A stretch of 53,242 nucleotides of DNA from Sulfurimonas hongkongensis (GTDB lineage: Bacteria; Campylobacterota; Campylobacteria; Campylobacterales; Sulfurimonadaceae), in contig NZ_AUPZ01000014.1 of NCBI RefSeq assembly GCF_000445475.1, forward strand, positions 1 to 53,242, written 5' to 3'. The notes under the pieces were generated by a model. The model did no database searches. It was not told the DNA's origin and was given only the letters and a program-made list of their open reading frames with translations. A program made the translations under genes and the position numbers. Positions 35,202 through 42,500 of this stretch are shown here, in pieces. Every line of letters starts with the position of its first letter. Position 1 is the first letter of the stretch.

Positions 35202-35498
35202 TTGTTTTGTTCAAAATGCGGTAATGAAAATATTAAAGATGCAAATTTTTGTAATACTTGTGGCGAATCCTTAACTGTTGTTAATGCTTTTAGTACTATA
35301 AATGGAGACGGTAATTTAAACTTTGGTCAAAACAATACAATAGTTTCTGATAATATATCTGTAAACTATCAAAAGATTAGTGACCCTATTGCGTATATTA
35401 ATAGAGATAAAATTATTCCAATTAAACTTGGTGCAATACCAGTTACAAATAAACTAACCATTTTTGGGAATTTGATTTCACAATATTTGATGATATAA
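35202..35498 (+). CDS. zinc-ribbon protein, probably truncated
   Basis: 98 residues from a TTG start chosen because AAAGGA precedes it and no ATG is closer. The N-terminus CSKCGNENIKDANFCNTCGE is a double-CxxC zinc ribbon. A low-complexity Asn-rich stretch with NGDGNLNFGQNN follows, and then no recognisable domain. Zinc-ribbon proteins of this kind usually continue into a membrane or other domain, so the short tail before the attC suggests loss of the 3' part. Confidence 0.6.
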   Translation: MFCSKCGNENIKDANFCNTCGESLTVVNAFSTINGDGNLNFGQNNTIVSDNISVNYQKISDPIAYINRDKIIPIKLGAIPVTNKLTIFGNLISQYLMI

Positions 35499-35500
35499 AA

Positions 35501-35560
35501 ACATAACAAAAACGAGGAGACACAATAATTTAAAATTATCGATCAAGACAAACGTTAACT
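35501..35560 (+). other. attC site (end of the zinc-ribbon cassette)
   Basis: ACATAAC and GTTAACT boxes around the short palindrome AATAATTTAAAATTAT. Bases 35561-35709 after it hold no gene I can support. Confidence 0.65.
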
Positions 35561-35709
35561 GAATTTAGCTTGGAAAATCATTCCTAAAGGACAGGCATAC
35601 TTTTAAAGACATTTATTATTGGCTATTCATCGCAGGAGGCGAAGTGTTGAACGGGAATCTTCGCGTGAGGTATTTACAACGACATTTTGGACGCCGTAGA
35701 GGAAAACAG

Positions 35710-35978
35710 ATGAGTTTTTTTTCGGTGTCATTATTTTCTATACGATAGCCTGGTTTTCTTTACCCTGGATTGGACCAAAGGACATCTCCGAGTGTTTTAT
35801 CATAGGATTGATCTGGGTCTGCTCGATGACATTATTGGATATATATTTTGGAAAGGCAGTCTTCCGTTTGTCATGGACAAAGATTCTGGAGGACTTCAAT
35901 CCTAAAAAAGGCTATTTGCTAGGCATAGGAATGATATTGCTATTCTTTTGCCCAACATTGATTTTTCTACTAAGGTAA
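35710..35978 (+). pseudogene. small membrane protein, frameshifted in a T8 tract
   Basis: ATG at 35710 with GAGG upstream reads MSFF and then runs to a stop. The -1 frame, entered at the run of eight T (35713-35720), encodes GVIIFYTIAWFSLPWIGPKD and continues for about 85 residues with three hydrophobic segments to TAA at 35976. One extra T would make it whole. Codon use differs from its neighbours (more G and C), which suggests another source. The BrnT start is three bases after its stop. Confidence 0.6.
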
Positions 35979-35981
35979 AAT

Positions 35982-36275
35982 ATGATTTACCGTGCTAACA
36001 AACCAGAGGAGGCAATCAAAAGCCAAATCAATAAAGAAAAACATGGAATTGATTTCGTAGATGCGCAAAATCTATGGCGAGATGAAAATGCACTTATTAT
36101 TCCTGCAAATATTGTAGATGAAGAAATAAGATATGCTTTAATTTCAAAATTTCAAAATAAATGCTATATAGCTATTTTTACACTAAGAAGTGATATATAC
36201 AGAATTATTAGTGTTAGAAGATGCAGAAAAAATGAGGAAAAAAATTATGAAAAAGATAACGGCCCAAGAGTTTGA
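35982..36275 (+). CDS. brnT: BrnT-family toxin
   Basis: 97 residues with the BrnT signature KHGIDFVDAQNLWRDE, later strands YIAIFTLRSDIYRIISVRR, and an Arg/Lys-rich end. BrnT is a RelE-fold ribonuclease toxin neutralised by the DNA-binding BrnA. The gene overlaps the antitoxin gene by 29 bases, the usual toxin-first order of this family. A second BrnT/BrnA pair sits in array 2. Confidence 0.88.
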   Translation: MIYRANKPEEAIKSQINKEKHGIDFVDAQNLWRDENALIIPANIVDEEIRYALISKFQNKCYIAIFTLRSDIYRIISVRRCRKNEEKNYEKDNGPRV

Positions 36276-36519
36276 TAAAAAGTTTGATGATAGTGAAGAT
36301 ATTACTGAGTATTTAGATTTCTCATCTGCAATAAGACTTAAAGATATAAAAAAACTAAAAACGGAGACTAAAAAAGTCAATGTTGACTTCCCTGAATGGA
36401 TAATAAACTTACTTGATGAGGAAGCTAAGAAGATTGGAGTAACAAGACAATCAATTATTAAAGTTTGGATTGCTGAAAGATTAAAAGAAGAAACTGGGAG
36501 CTTTAAAAAAATAAGTTAA
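36247..36519 (+). CDS. brnA: BrnA-family antitoxin
   Basis: About 90 residues from the ATG at 36247 (MKKITAQEFDKKFDD); a frame starting at 36190 runs through the toxin gene and is not used. The C-terminal half is a ribbon-helix-helix: VNVDFPEWIINLLDEEAKKI, then GVTRQSIIKVWIAERL. It probably binds its own promoter with the toxin. Its stop codon overlaps the first box of the attC at 36514. Confidence 0.88.
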   Translation: MKKITAQEFDKKFDDSEDITEYLDFSSAIRLKDIKKLKTETKKVNVDFPEWIINLLDEEAKKIGVTRQSIIKVWIAERLKEETGSFKKIS

Positions 36520-36581
36520 CAAAACATAGGAGCCAATAAGTTACCTAGCGGTCACTCATTGGCTCTATTCAAACGTTATCC
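36514..36581 (+). other. attC site (last one with arms in array 1)
   Basis: AGTTAAC and GTTATCC boxes, arms GGAGCCAATAAGTTACC and GTCACTCATTGGCTC. It belongs to the AGCCAATAA family. Confidence 0.85.
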
Positions 36582-36597
36582 GCTCACTGCGTGACCG
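36575..36597 (+). repeat. 22-bp hairpin unit closing array 1
   Basis: GTTATCCGCTCACTGCGTGA and two more bases, then the core GTTAATC. The same unit starts the mini-cassettes and occurs at 53205. The TTA of the terminal core is the stop codon of mutS7 on the other strand, so the array ends exactly at that gene. Confidence 0.8.
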
Positions 36598-39500
36598 TTA
36601 ATCCCAATCATCCAAAACAAATTCATCAGAGTCATCTTGAGCTTTAGGATTATTAATTTCTGGCTCTTTTACTTCAACTTCTTTGGGTTTACTCATCTGC
36701 TCTTCAAACTTTAATTCTAAACCTTTTGAAGTCATTACAAAGCCATCAACCTTGAGTTTACCGTTGTGTATCTCGTTATGATGCTCTTTACAAAGAGGGA
36801 TAAGATTGTGTTTGTTGTCTTGGTGGAAGTGACCTATAAAACCAGCTTTATCTGCAAGTGAGCGTTGTGAGATGTGGTGGACATCTTCTGCCATGGCTCC
36901 ACAAATAACACACTTTGTCACATAAAGCTCTTTGTTATACTTGCTCGTTTTTTTCTTTACAAGTAGCTCTAACTCATCAAAGTCATTTGCAAGTCTTTTT
37001 CTTATCTTGTTTGCAATACTCAAAAAATCTTCATCCATATGTAGAGACTTTGCAAACTCTAAACCATAGATGCTACTTCCACTTCCAGCCTGTAGAACTC
37101 TGTTAAAGACAAGTGCATCTTTTAGCTCATCGTACTCAACACTTAGATGCAAGTTTACTACATTATCAAGCGTGCTTATCTCTTTCATGCTTGAGAGTTG
37201 ATGCAGGTGCGTTGCAAAGAGAAAAAGTGAACGAAGTTGTGAGAGTTTGATGATGGCAGATGAGACTATAGCTACGCCTGAGAGTGTCTCAGTTCCGTGA
37301 CTTATCTCATCTCCGAGTATAAGTGAGCGAACTGTTGCACGGTTAAATATATTTTTAAGCTCTAGCATCTCCACTGCAAAAGTTGAGAGTCCTTTTGCAA
37401 GATTGTCTTTTGAGACTATACGAGTAAAAAGAGAGTCAAAGAGAGAGAACTTCATAACAGATGCACTTACAAAAAAGCCAGCTTGTGCCATCAAAACAGC
37501 TATGGCGATACTCTTCATAAGTGAAGACTTTCCACTAGAGTTTATACCATACAAAAGCACACCATTTATGTCATGCCCATCATGCACACCAACATCAAGC
37601 ATTACAGTGTTTGGATGTGGTAAGTCCATATATGCGCGATTACCCATTACAATATCGTTTGGAACATAGATGCCAACTCTTTGCTGAGTCTCTATAAGTG
37701 GATGTCTTAGCTGCATAACTTGCATAAAGTTTTCATCCTCTTTAACGTCGATTATCATAGGTCGTGAGTGGTTATGTTCTTGTGCTACTTTTGATGAACT
37801 TACAGCTACATCTAAGTCCGAAATATAGGCTATAACTCTATCAAAAAGCAGAGAATATCTTCTCTCATAAAGAGCTTGAAGTTTTAAAAATCTATCTTTT
37901 ACTAAGACTACGATTTTTCTACGATTTTTCATGATATTGTCAGAGATGGTATCTGTAAAGGCAGAGGTTATTTTTACGCTATTTGTGAGCTTTTTAACAC
38001 TAAAATCTTTAAACTCTTCATGCTTTTTAAACTCACTCTCTATCATAGAAAAACGAGTCTTACTAAGAGAGATATAGTAACCCTCTTTTTCTAAAAGCCC
38101 CAAAGTTACAAAGCGACCAGATGTACTTGCATTTGTACTCTCTAGCATCTGCTCAATTTTAGCCATAATGTCCCCAAATGCTATAAGCATAGCTCTGTTT
38201 TGCTCGACTAAGATATCTACAGCCTCATCAACTCCTCTCATCAAAAAGTTTTCATCAACACTGTTGTTTGTAAAACGACGAGAGACATCTAAGTCTATGC
38301 TTTTTGTTATATCTCTTAAAAACTCATCAAGCTCACTCTCATGAAAAGGAGTTTTTTGAATTTTATGTTTTTTAGCATATAACATCAAATCTTTTACATT
38401 TAACATCGACTCATATATATGGTTCATCTCAAAAGGGTGAAGTCGCCCAAGATTTAGCCGCCTAGAGAGTCTCTCTAAGTCATAAATCCCTCTCATAGTC
38501 TCATCTAAAAACCTTGTATGGGATGAAACCCTCTCTATAAGGTTGTAACGACGTTCTAGCTCATCTTTTTCTATGATAGGGTTTAGAAGCCTCTCTTTTA
38601 AAAGCCTTCTACCAATAGCTGTTGAACTTTTGTCCATCATCTTTAAAAGTGTAAATTCATTTCTATCTTTTGAGATGACTCCAACTTGCTCTAGTGCATT
38701 ATTTCCAAGGTACATAAAGCGGCGGTTATCTATGAGTTTCGGAGTATTTAGTTTTTGAACTATATGTATATCATGCTCTATTACAAAGTGGATTAAAATA
38801 GCTAAAGCTTCCGTTATCATCGGGTTTCGCTCAAGGTCAAGGTGTTCTATGGGAGAGAGTAGTGACTCGATTTGATAGGCTTCTTTGAAGAGTTCATTTT
38901 GAAACTCTATGCGTGGTCGCTTATTGTTTATGCAGTAGTGATAATGTTCGGCAATTTCAAGATACTGTAAAACATGCCTCTGATCACTCACTCCATCTAA
39001 AAAAGTAAGCACTACTTCTGAGGTCCTATATATGTTTAAAAGATTAAAAACTTCATCTAGTGCATATGCTGGATCTTCACTTGTTCCATGTGTCTCATAG
39101 AGCCAAGTCTTTCCTGTGGTTACATCTATGGCAGAGTATCCAATATTGTAGATGCCTCTGTAGCAATCAACTAAGATAGAGACAATAAAGTTATCATCAT
39201 TGTCCACAATATGCTCAAAATTGGTCCCGGGTGAGACAATTTGTGAGATATATCTGCTAATTTTTGGTGGATTTCCTTTTTGCTTTACGATGATGATTGT
39301 GTATTTTTGCTCTTGGATAAGACGGTTTAAGTATCTCTCAAAAGAGACCGAGGGAACACCAGCTAAGAGTGGATTTCTAACTGAATTTTCAACTATGCTT
39401 TTGTTTTTTTTGGTAAGTTGGATATTTAAAAGCTCAGCCATCTCTTTTGCTTTACCAACTTGTAACTCATCGTTGTTAACTTCATAAACCTCAAAAAAAG

Positions 39501-39645
39501 TTCCAATCTCCATAAAAACAACGGTATTTTTGCCGTACTTTTTCTCAAAATGAGTTTGGAGTTCAAAATATGTTTGAGTTAATAAATTTTCTTTGTTGTT
39601 AAGTATAAAACTTACATCTGATGAGAGCATATAGTACTTTTCCAC
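36598..39645 (-). CDS. MutS7-type mismatch repair protein with C-terminal HNH nuclease
   Basis: 1015 residues. The N-terminal mismatch-recognition part reads [20 protein letters not shown] (the FxE-type site), the middle is the MutS core and clamp, and the ATPase has Walker [12 protein letters not shown] near residue 700 and [11 protein letters not shown]. Residues 912-962 form an HNH nuclease ([31 protein letters not shown]). A charged tail follows. MutS7 proteins with this HNH are known from Epsilonproteobacteria, octocoral mitochondria and some giant viruses. The stop codon coincides with an integron core site, so the 3' end may have been touched by integration. Confidence 0.93.
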   Translation of the reverse strand: MEKYYMLSSDVSFILNNKENLLTQTYFELQTHFEKKYGKNTVVFMEIGTFFEVYEVNNDELQVGKAKEMAELLNIQLTKKNKSIVENSVRNPLLAGVPSVSFERYLNRLIQEQKYTIIIVKQKGNPPKISRYISQIVSPGTNFEHIVDNDDNFIVSILVDCYRGIYNIGYSAIDVTTGKTWLYETHGTSEDPAYALDEVFNLLNIYRTSEVVLTFLDGVSDQRHVLQYLEIAEHYHYCINNKRPRIEFQNELFKEAYQIESLLSPIEHLDLERNPMITEALAILIHFVIEHDIHIVQKLNTPKLIDNRRFMYLGNNALEQVGVISKDRNEFTLLKMMDKSSTAIGRRLLKERLLNPIIEKDELERRYNLIERVSSHTRFLDETMRGIYDLERLSRRLNLGRLHPFEMNHIYESMLNVKDLMLYAKKHKIQKTPFHESELDEFLRDITKSIDLDVSRRFTNNSVDENFLMRGVDEAVDILVEQNRAMLIAFGDIMAKIEQMLESTNASTSGRFVTLGLLEKEGYYISLSKTRFSMIESEFKKHEEFKDFSVKKLTNSVKITSAFTDTISDNIMKNRRKIVVLVKDRFLKLQALYERRYSLLFDRVIAYISDLDVAVSSSKVAQEHNHSRPMIIDVKEDENFMQVMQLRHPLIETQQRVGIYVPNDIVMGNRAYMDLPHPNTVMLDVGVHDGHDINGVLLYGINSSGKSSLMKSIAIAVLMAQAGFFVSASVMKFSLFDSLFTRIVSKDNLAKGLSTFAVEMLELKNIFNRATVRSLILGDEISHGTETLSGVAIVSSAIIKLSQLRSLFLFATHLHQLSSMKEISTLDNVVNLHLSVEYDELKDALVFNRVLQAGSGSSIYGLEFAKSLHMDEDFLSIANKIRKRLANDFDELELLVKKKTSKYNKELYVTKCVICGAMAEDVHHISQRSLADKAGFIGHFHQDNKHNLIPLCKEHHNEIHNGKLKVDGFVMTSKGLELKFEEQMSKPKEVEVKEPEINNPKAQDDSDEFVLDDWD

Positions 39646-39794
39646 TGTTAAATATGCGGCAATTATATCATATAAAAGTGCGTAAAACTAAGAGGAGCAA
39701 GATTTGTTTAGTAAGTTGATTTGTGATGTTAAAATTTGAGTGGTAAGGTGTTAATTGTTAGTTAACGTTTTGAACTTGAAGATGAAAAAACTTG

Positions 39795-39878
39795 TTTTTT
39801 GAATTAGTTGCGCTGAAGTTTTTAGTGAAGTGTACTGTAGTATGTGAGTTAAAAGTTTTGGTGCAAATAATCAAAAAT
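39795..39878 (+). repeat. tRNA-spacer hairpin element, copy 1
   Basis: An 84-bp imperfect palindrome: TTTTTTGAATTAGTTGCGC at one end, GTGCAAATAATCAAAAA at the other. The inner stem of 19 pairs is complete if G-U pairs are allowed on the plus strand. It lies in the 318-bp gene-free stretch between mutS7 and the tRNA cluster. Confidence 0.7.
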
Positions 39879-39880
39879 AA

Positions 39881-39963
39881 TTTTTGAATTAGTTGTGCCT
39901 AAAGTTCTAGCGAAGCATACTTAAGTATGTGAGTTAGAAGTTTGGGTGCAAATAATCAAAAAA
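39881..39963 (+). repeat. tRNA-spacer hairpin element, copy 2 (type 1)
   Basis: Same layout as copy 1 with apical helix CATAC-TTAA-GTATG. Its end abuts the CCA end of tRNA-Val without a gap. Identical in its body to copy 4. Confidence 0.8.
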
Positions 39964-40039
39964 TGGTGGGCATTACTGGACTCGAACCAGTGACATCTAC
40001 CTTGTAAGGGTAGCGCTCTACCAACTGAGCTAAACGCCC
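39964..40039 (-). tRNA. tRNA-Val(UAC), copy 1
   Basis: 76 nt with encoded CCA. The anticodon loop CTTACAA sits between CTACC and GGTAG. The T-arm has GGTTCGAGTCC. Identical to the copy at 40496-40571. Confidence 0.97.
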
Positions 40040-40072
40040 ATCTTTTAAACTATTTATTACACCAACAGTTTG

Positions 40073-40149
40073 TGGCGACCCCTAAAGGATTTGAACCTCT
40101 GTCTCTACCATGAAGTGATAGCGTCCTTGGCCAACTAGACGAAAGGGTC
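40073..40149 (-). tRNA. tRNA-Glu(UUC)
   Basis: 77 nt with encoded CCA. The anticodon loop ACTTCAT gives UUC, and the acceptor is GACCC against GGGTC. A likely substrate of the MnmH encoded at 918-1982. Confidence 0.96.
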
Positions 40150-40202
40150 ACTTTCATAAACATAAGGCTTATAAGTTTTTGTTTTGAAAATCTCAAAACT
40201 TG

Positions 40203-40286
40203 TTTTTTGAATTAGTTGTGCTTAAAGCTTTGGCGAAGTGTACTGTAGTACATGAGTCAAAGTTTTGAGTGCAAATAATCAAAAAA
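40203..40286 (+). repeat. tRNA-spacer hairpin element, copy 3 (type 2)
   Basis: Type 2 variant with apical helix TGTAC-TGTA-GTACA. The 19-pair stem is perfect with five G-U pairs on the plus strand; on the minus strand these would be A-C mismatches. It abuts the CCA end of tRNA-Asp copy 1. Confidence 0.8.
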
Positions 40287-40363
40287 TGGCGCGGTGGACG
40301 AGACTCGAACTCGCGACCCCCTGCGTGACAGGCAGGTATTCTAACCAACTGAACTACCACCGC
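40287..40363 (-). tRNA. tRNA-Asp(GUC), copy 1
   Basis: 77 nt with encoded CCA. The anticodon loop CTGTCAC gives GUC, and the acceptor is GCGGTGG against CCACCGC. Identical to the copy at 40818-40894. Confidence 0.97.
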
Positions 40364-40411
40364 TAATTTTTTTCTTGATTAAAACAAAAATCAAGAATTT
40401 ATCAATATTTG

Positions 40412-40495
40412 TTTTTTGAATTAGTTGTGCCTAAAGTTCTAGCGAAGCATACTTAAGTATGTGAGTTAGAAGTTTGGGTGCAAATAATCAAAAAA
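40412..40495 (+). repeat. tRNA-spacer hairpin element, copy 4 (type 1)
   Basis: Matches copy 2 and again abuts a tRNA-Val CCA. It is preceded by a 9-pair hairpin (TTCTTGATT/AATCAAGAA, 40372-40396 region) that is also repeated upstream of tRNA-Asp copy 2. Confidence 0.8.
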
Positions 40496-40571
40496 TGGTG
40501 GGCATTACTGGACTCGAACCAGTGACATCTACCTTGTAAGGGTAGCGCTCTACCAACTGAGCTAAACGCCC
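40496..40571 (-). tRNA. tRNA-Val(UAC), copy 2
   Basis: Same sequence as 39964-40039, 76 nt with encoded CCA and anticodon UAC. Confidence 0.97.
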
Positions 40572-40639
40572 ATTTTTTAAACAATATTTTAAAATATCAA
40601 AGAACTAAATTGTCACTTGTTTTTAAACAAGTTGCTAAT

Positions 40640-40730
40640 ACTAAAATCGAACAAGTTCGATGAGCCTTACGCTGAGTAAAACCTAGTGTTAACGTAGTGA
40701 AACGGACTTTGTTCGTTTCGCGTATAAAAT
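40640..40730 (+). repeat. second spacer repeat (type B), copy 1
   Basis: About 90 bp beginning with the near-palindrome TCGAACAAGTTCGA and ending in a hairpin GAAACGGAC-TTT-GTTCGTTTC (40699-40719). The other copy at 41031 keeps the pairing with different bases. Confidence 0.75.
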
Positions 40731-40733
40731 AGT

Positions 40734-40817
40734 TTTTTTGAATTAGTTGTGCTTAAAGCTTTGGCGAAGTGTACTGTAGTACATGAGTCAAAGTTTTGAG
40801 TGCAAATAATCAAAAAA
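40734..40817 (+). repeat. tRNA-spacer hairpin element, copy 5 (type 2)
   Basis: Matches copy 3 and abuts the CCA of tRNA-Asp copy 2. Type 2 is thus always linked to Asp and type 1 to Val, showing that tRNA and spacer were duplicated together. Confidence 0.8.
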
Positions 40818-40894
40818 TGGCGCGGTGGACGAGACTCGAACTCGCGACCCCCTGCGTGACAGGCAGGTATTCTAACCAACTGAACTACCACCGC
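40818..40894 (-). tRNA. tRNA-Asp(GUC), copy 2
   Basis: Same sequence as 40287-40363, 77 nt with encoded CCA and anticodon GUC. Confidence 0.97.
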
Positions 40895-40942
40895 TGATTT
40901 TTTTCTTGATTAAAACAAAAATCAAGAATTTATCAATATTTG

Positions 40943-41012
40943 TTTTTTGAATTAGTTGTGCTGAAGTTTTTGGCGAAGCAAAAACAAGCAGTTCAAATAA
41001 TCGCAATTTTGT
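40943..41012 (+). repeat. tRNA-spacer hairpin element, copy 6 (decayed)
   Basis: Retains TTTTTTGAATTAGTTGTGC at one end and CAAATAATCG at the other, but the middle is shortened and no longer pairs well. Confidence 0.6.
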
Positions 41013-41030
41013 ATACTATAACTAAAATCG

Positions 41031-41115
41031 AACTAGTTCGATGAGCCTTACGCTGAGTAAAACCTAGTGTTAACGTAGTGAAACGGGCTTTTGCTCGTTT
41101 CGCGTACAAAATAAA
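41031..41115 (+). repeat. second spacer repeat (type B), copy 2
   Basis: TCGAACTAGTTCGA (perfect palindrome, 41038-41051), the shared middle, and hairpin GAAACGGGC-TTTT-GCTCGTTTC (41090-41111). An A-T pair of copy 1 is a G-C pair here, a compensatory change. It abuts tRNA-Lys. Confidence 0.75.
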
Positions 41116-41191
41116 TGGTGTCCTGTGATGGATTCGAACCATCGGCCACATCATTAAAAGTGACGTGCTCTACCAGCTGAGCTAACAAGAC
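41116..41191 (-). tRNA. tRNA-Lys(UUU)
   Basis: 76 nt with encoded CCA. The anticodon loop TTTTAAT gives UUU. First gene of the minus-strand tRNA cluster Lys-Asp-Val-Asp-Glu-Val. Confidence 0.96.
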
Positions 41192-41265
41192 TTTACCCTC
41201 TTATAGTTAAGAGGTCGAAATTATAGACAAATAGATTTTAGAAGTCAAGATATTTGTGACTAAAT

Positions 41266-42354
41266 TTAAAAAAATATCTCTTTGTCTATTAAAATAAGCA
41301 TTTTTATCGCAAATAACACACTTTGTCTCTGTACATAGTTCCTATCTCCATCTAATCTTAAGTGCATATGAGCGTGATGGGTTTTTGAGCTAACTCCCAC
41401 ATAAACAGTTCCAACTGGCTTATATTCAGTTCCTCCAGTGTCTCCTGCTATACCGCTAACGGCTAGTGCATAGTCTGCACTACTTACATTTAGAGCACCC
41501 TCACACATCTCTTTTACTACCTTAGCACTTACAGCTCCATTTTTCTCTAAGATATTAGCATCTACTGCGAGCCAATTTTCTTTTATGGAGTTTGAGTAGG
41601 TAATCAGTGCACCATCAAGGATTTTAGAAGCTCCATTTTCTCTTGTAAAGTAGTAAGATAAAAGCCCACCTGTACAACTCTCTGCAAAAGTTACTCTTTT
41701 TTGAGCTCTTGAGAGTGTCTCTATGATGTAATGAGTCATATTTGAAGCGGCTATAAGGTTTTGGGGTAAAAGTTGTTTTGCTGATCTTATAAAATTTGAC
41801 ATCTCTCCAAACTTTTTACTCACAATATCCACTCTAAGCCAGCCATCTATAAGAGTTATGACATCTATATTGACATCAAATGTTTGAGCTATTGGATTTA
41901 AAATTCTACTTGCTTCATCCCCAGTTTTTTCAAAAATATGCACAACTGCACTATTTTCCTGTGCAGCTAATAAGACCTCTGGCATTTTTTGCATCTCATC
42001 TATATGAAGCACATTTATCATCGCATCTTTATACTCTAAAAGATAACTGTTATCTTCATAAGCTGAACTATTTGAGGGAATAAGCATATTATCTTTTAGA
42101 ATTTGGTTGTCACTTGTAACTGTGCAGATAAGCTTTCCTATGGTTGAGAAGTTTTGCTTTGTTGTTATGATGAGGAGCTTATTATTTGTATTTATCTCCT
42201 CTTCAAGGTACAAAAAAAGTGAGTTATCACTCTCTTTAAAGTAGGTTATGGAGTCTATAAAGTCACACTTTTGTCTCACTTTTCTTATAATATAGTCTTG
42301 GAGCGAGGTATTGTAAAAAAATTTATTGCCAATAAATATGAGATGCAGCTTCAT
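41266..42354 (-). CDS. cinA: CinA-family protein (NMN amidohydrolase-like)
   Basis: 362 residues. The C-terminal half is a clear CinA domain: VTFAESCTGGLLSYYF, GALITYSNSIKENW, GAVSAKVVKEM, and ALAVSGIAGDTGGTEYKPVGT. This domain deamidates nicotinamide mononucleotide to recycle pyridine nucleotides. The N-terminal half corresponds to the molybdopterin-binding-like (COG1058) domain but is strongly diverged. It is divergent from ileS, with 146 bases between them, and faces the tRNA cluster. Confidence 0.88.
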   Translation of the reverse strand: MKLHLIFIGNKFFYNTSLQDYIIRKVRQKCDFIDSITYFKESDNSLFLYLEEEINTNNKLLIITTKQNFSTIGKLICTVTSDNQILKDNMLIPSNSSAYEDNSYLLEYKDAMINVLHIDEMQKMPEVLLAAQENSAVVHIFEKTGDEASRILNPIAQTFDVNIDVITLIDGWLRVDIVSKKFGEMSNFIRSAKQLLPQNLIAASNMTHYIIETLSRAQKRVTFAESCTGGLLSYYFTRENGASKILDGALITYSNSIKENWLAVDANILEKNGAVSAKVVKEMCEGALNVSSADYALAVSGIAGDTGGTEYKPVGTVYVGVSSKTHHAHMHLRLDGDRNYVQRQSVLFAIKMLILIDKEIFF

Positions 42355-42500
42355 TAAATATAGCCTTTTTATCAGATTTTAATTCGGCTTATTATAGCAC
42401 CATTCTTTGCTTTAAAGAAGCTTTTAAAGACACAAAAGATATAATCCAAAAATTTTAATCTATTGGGCGCTTCTAGAGATGCCCTCTATATGGGATACAG

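Noticed and set aside
40667-40891. 74-codon minus-strand ORF through tRNA-Asp
   Set aside because: It is the tRNA and spacer read as protein.
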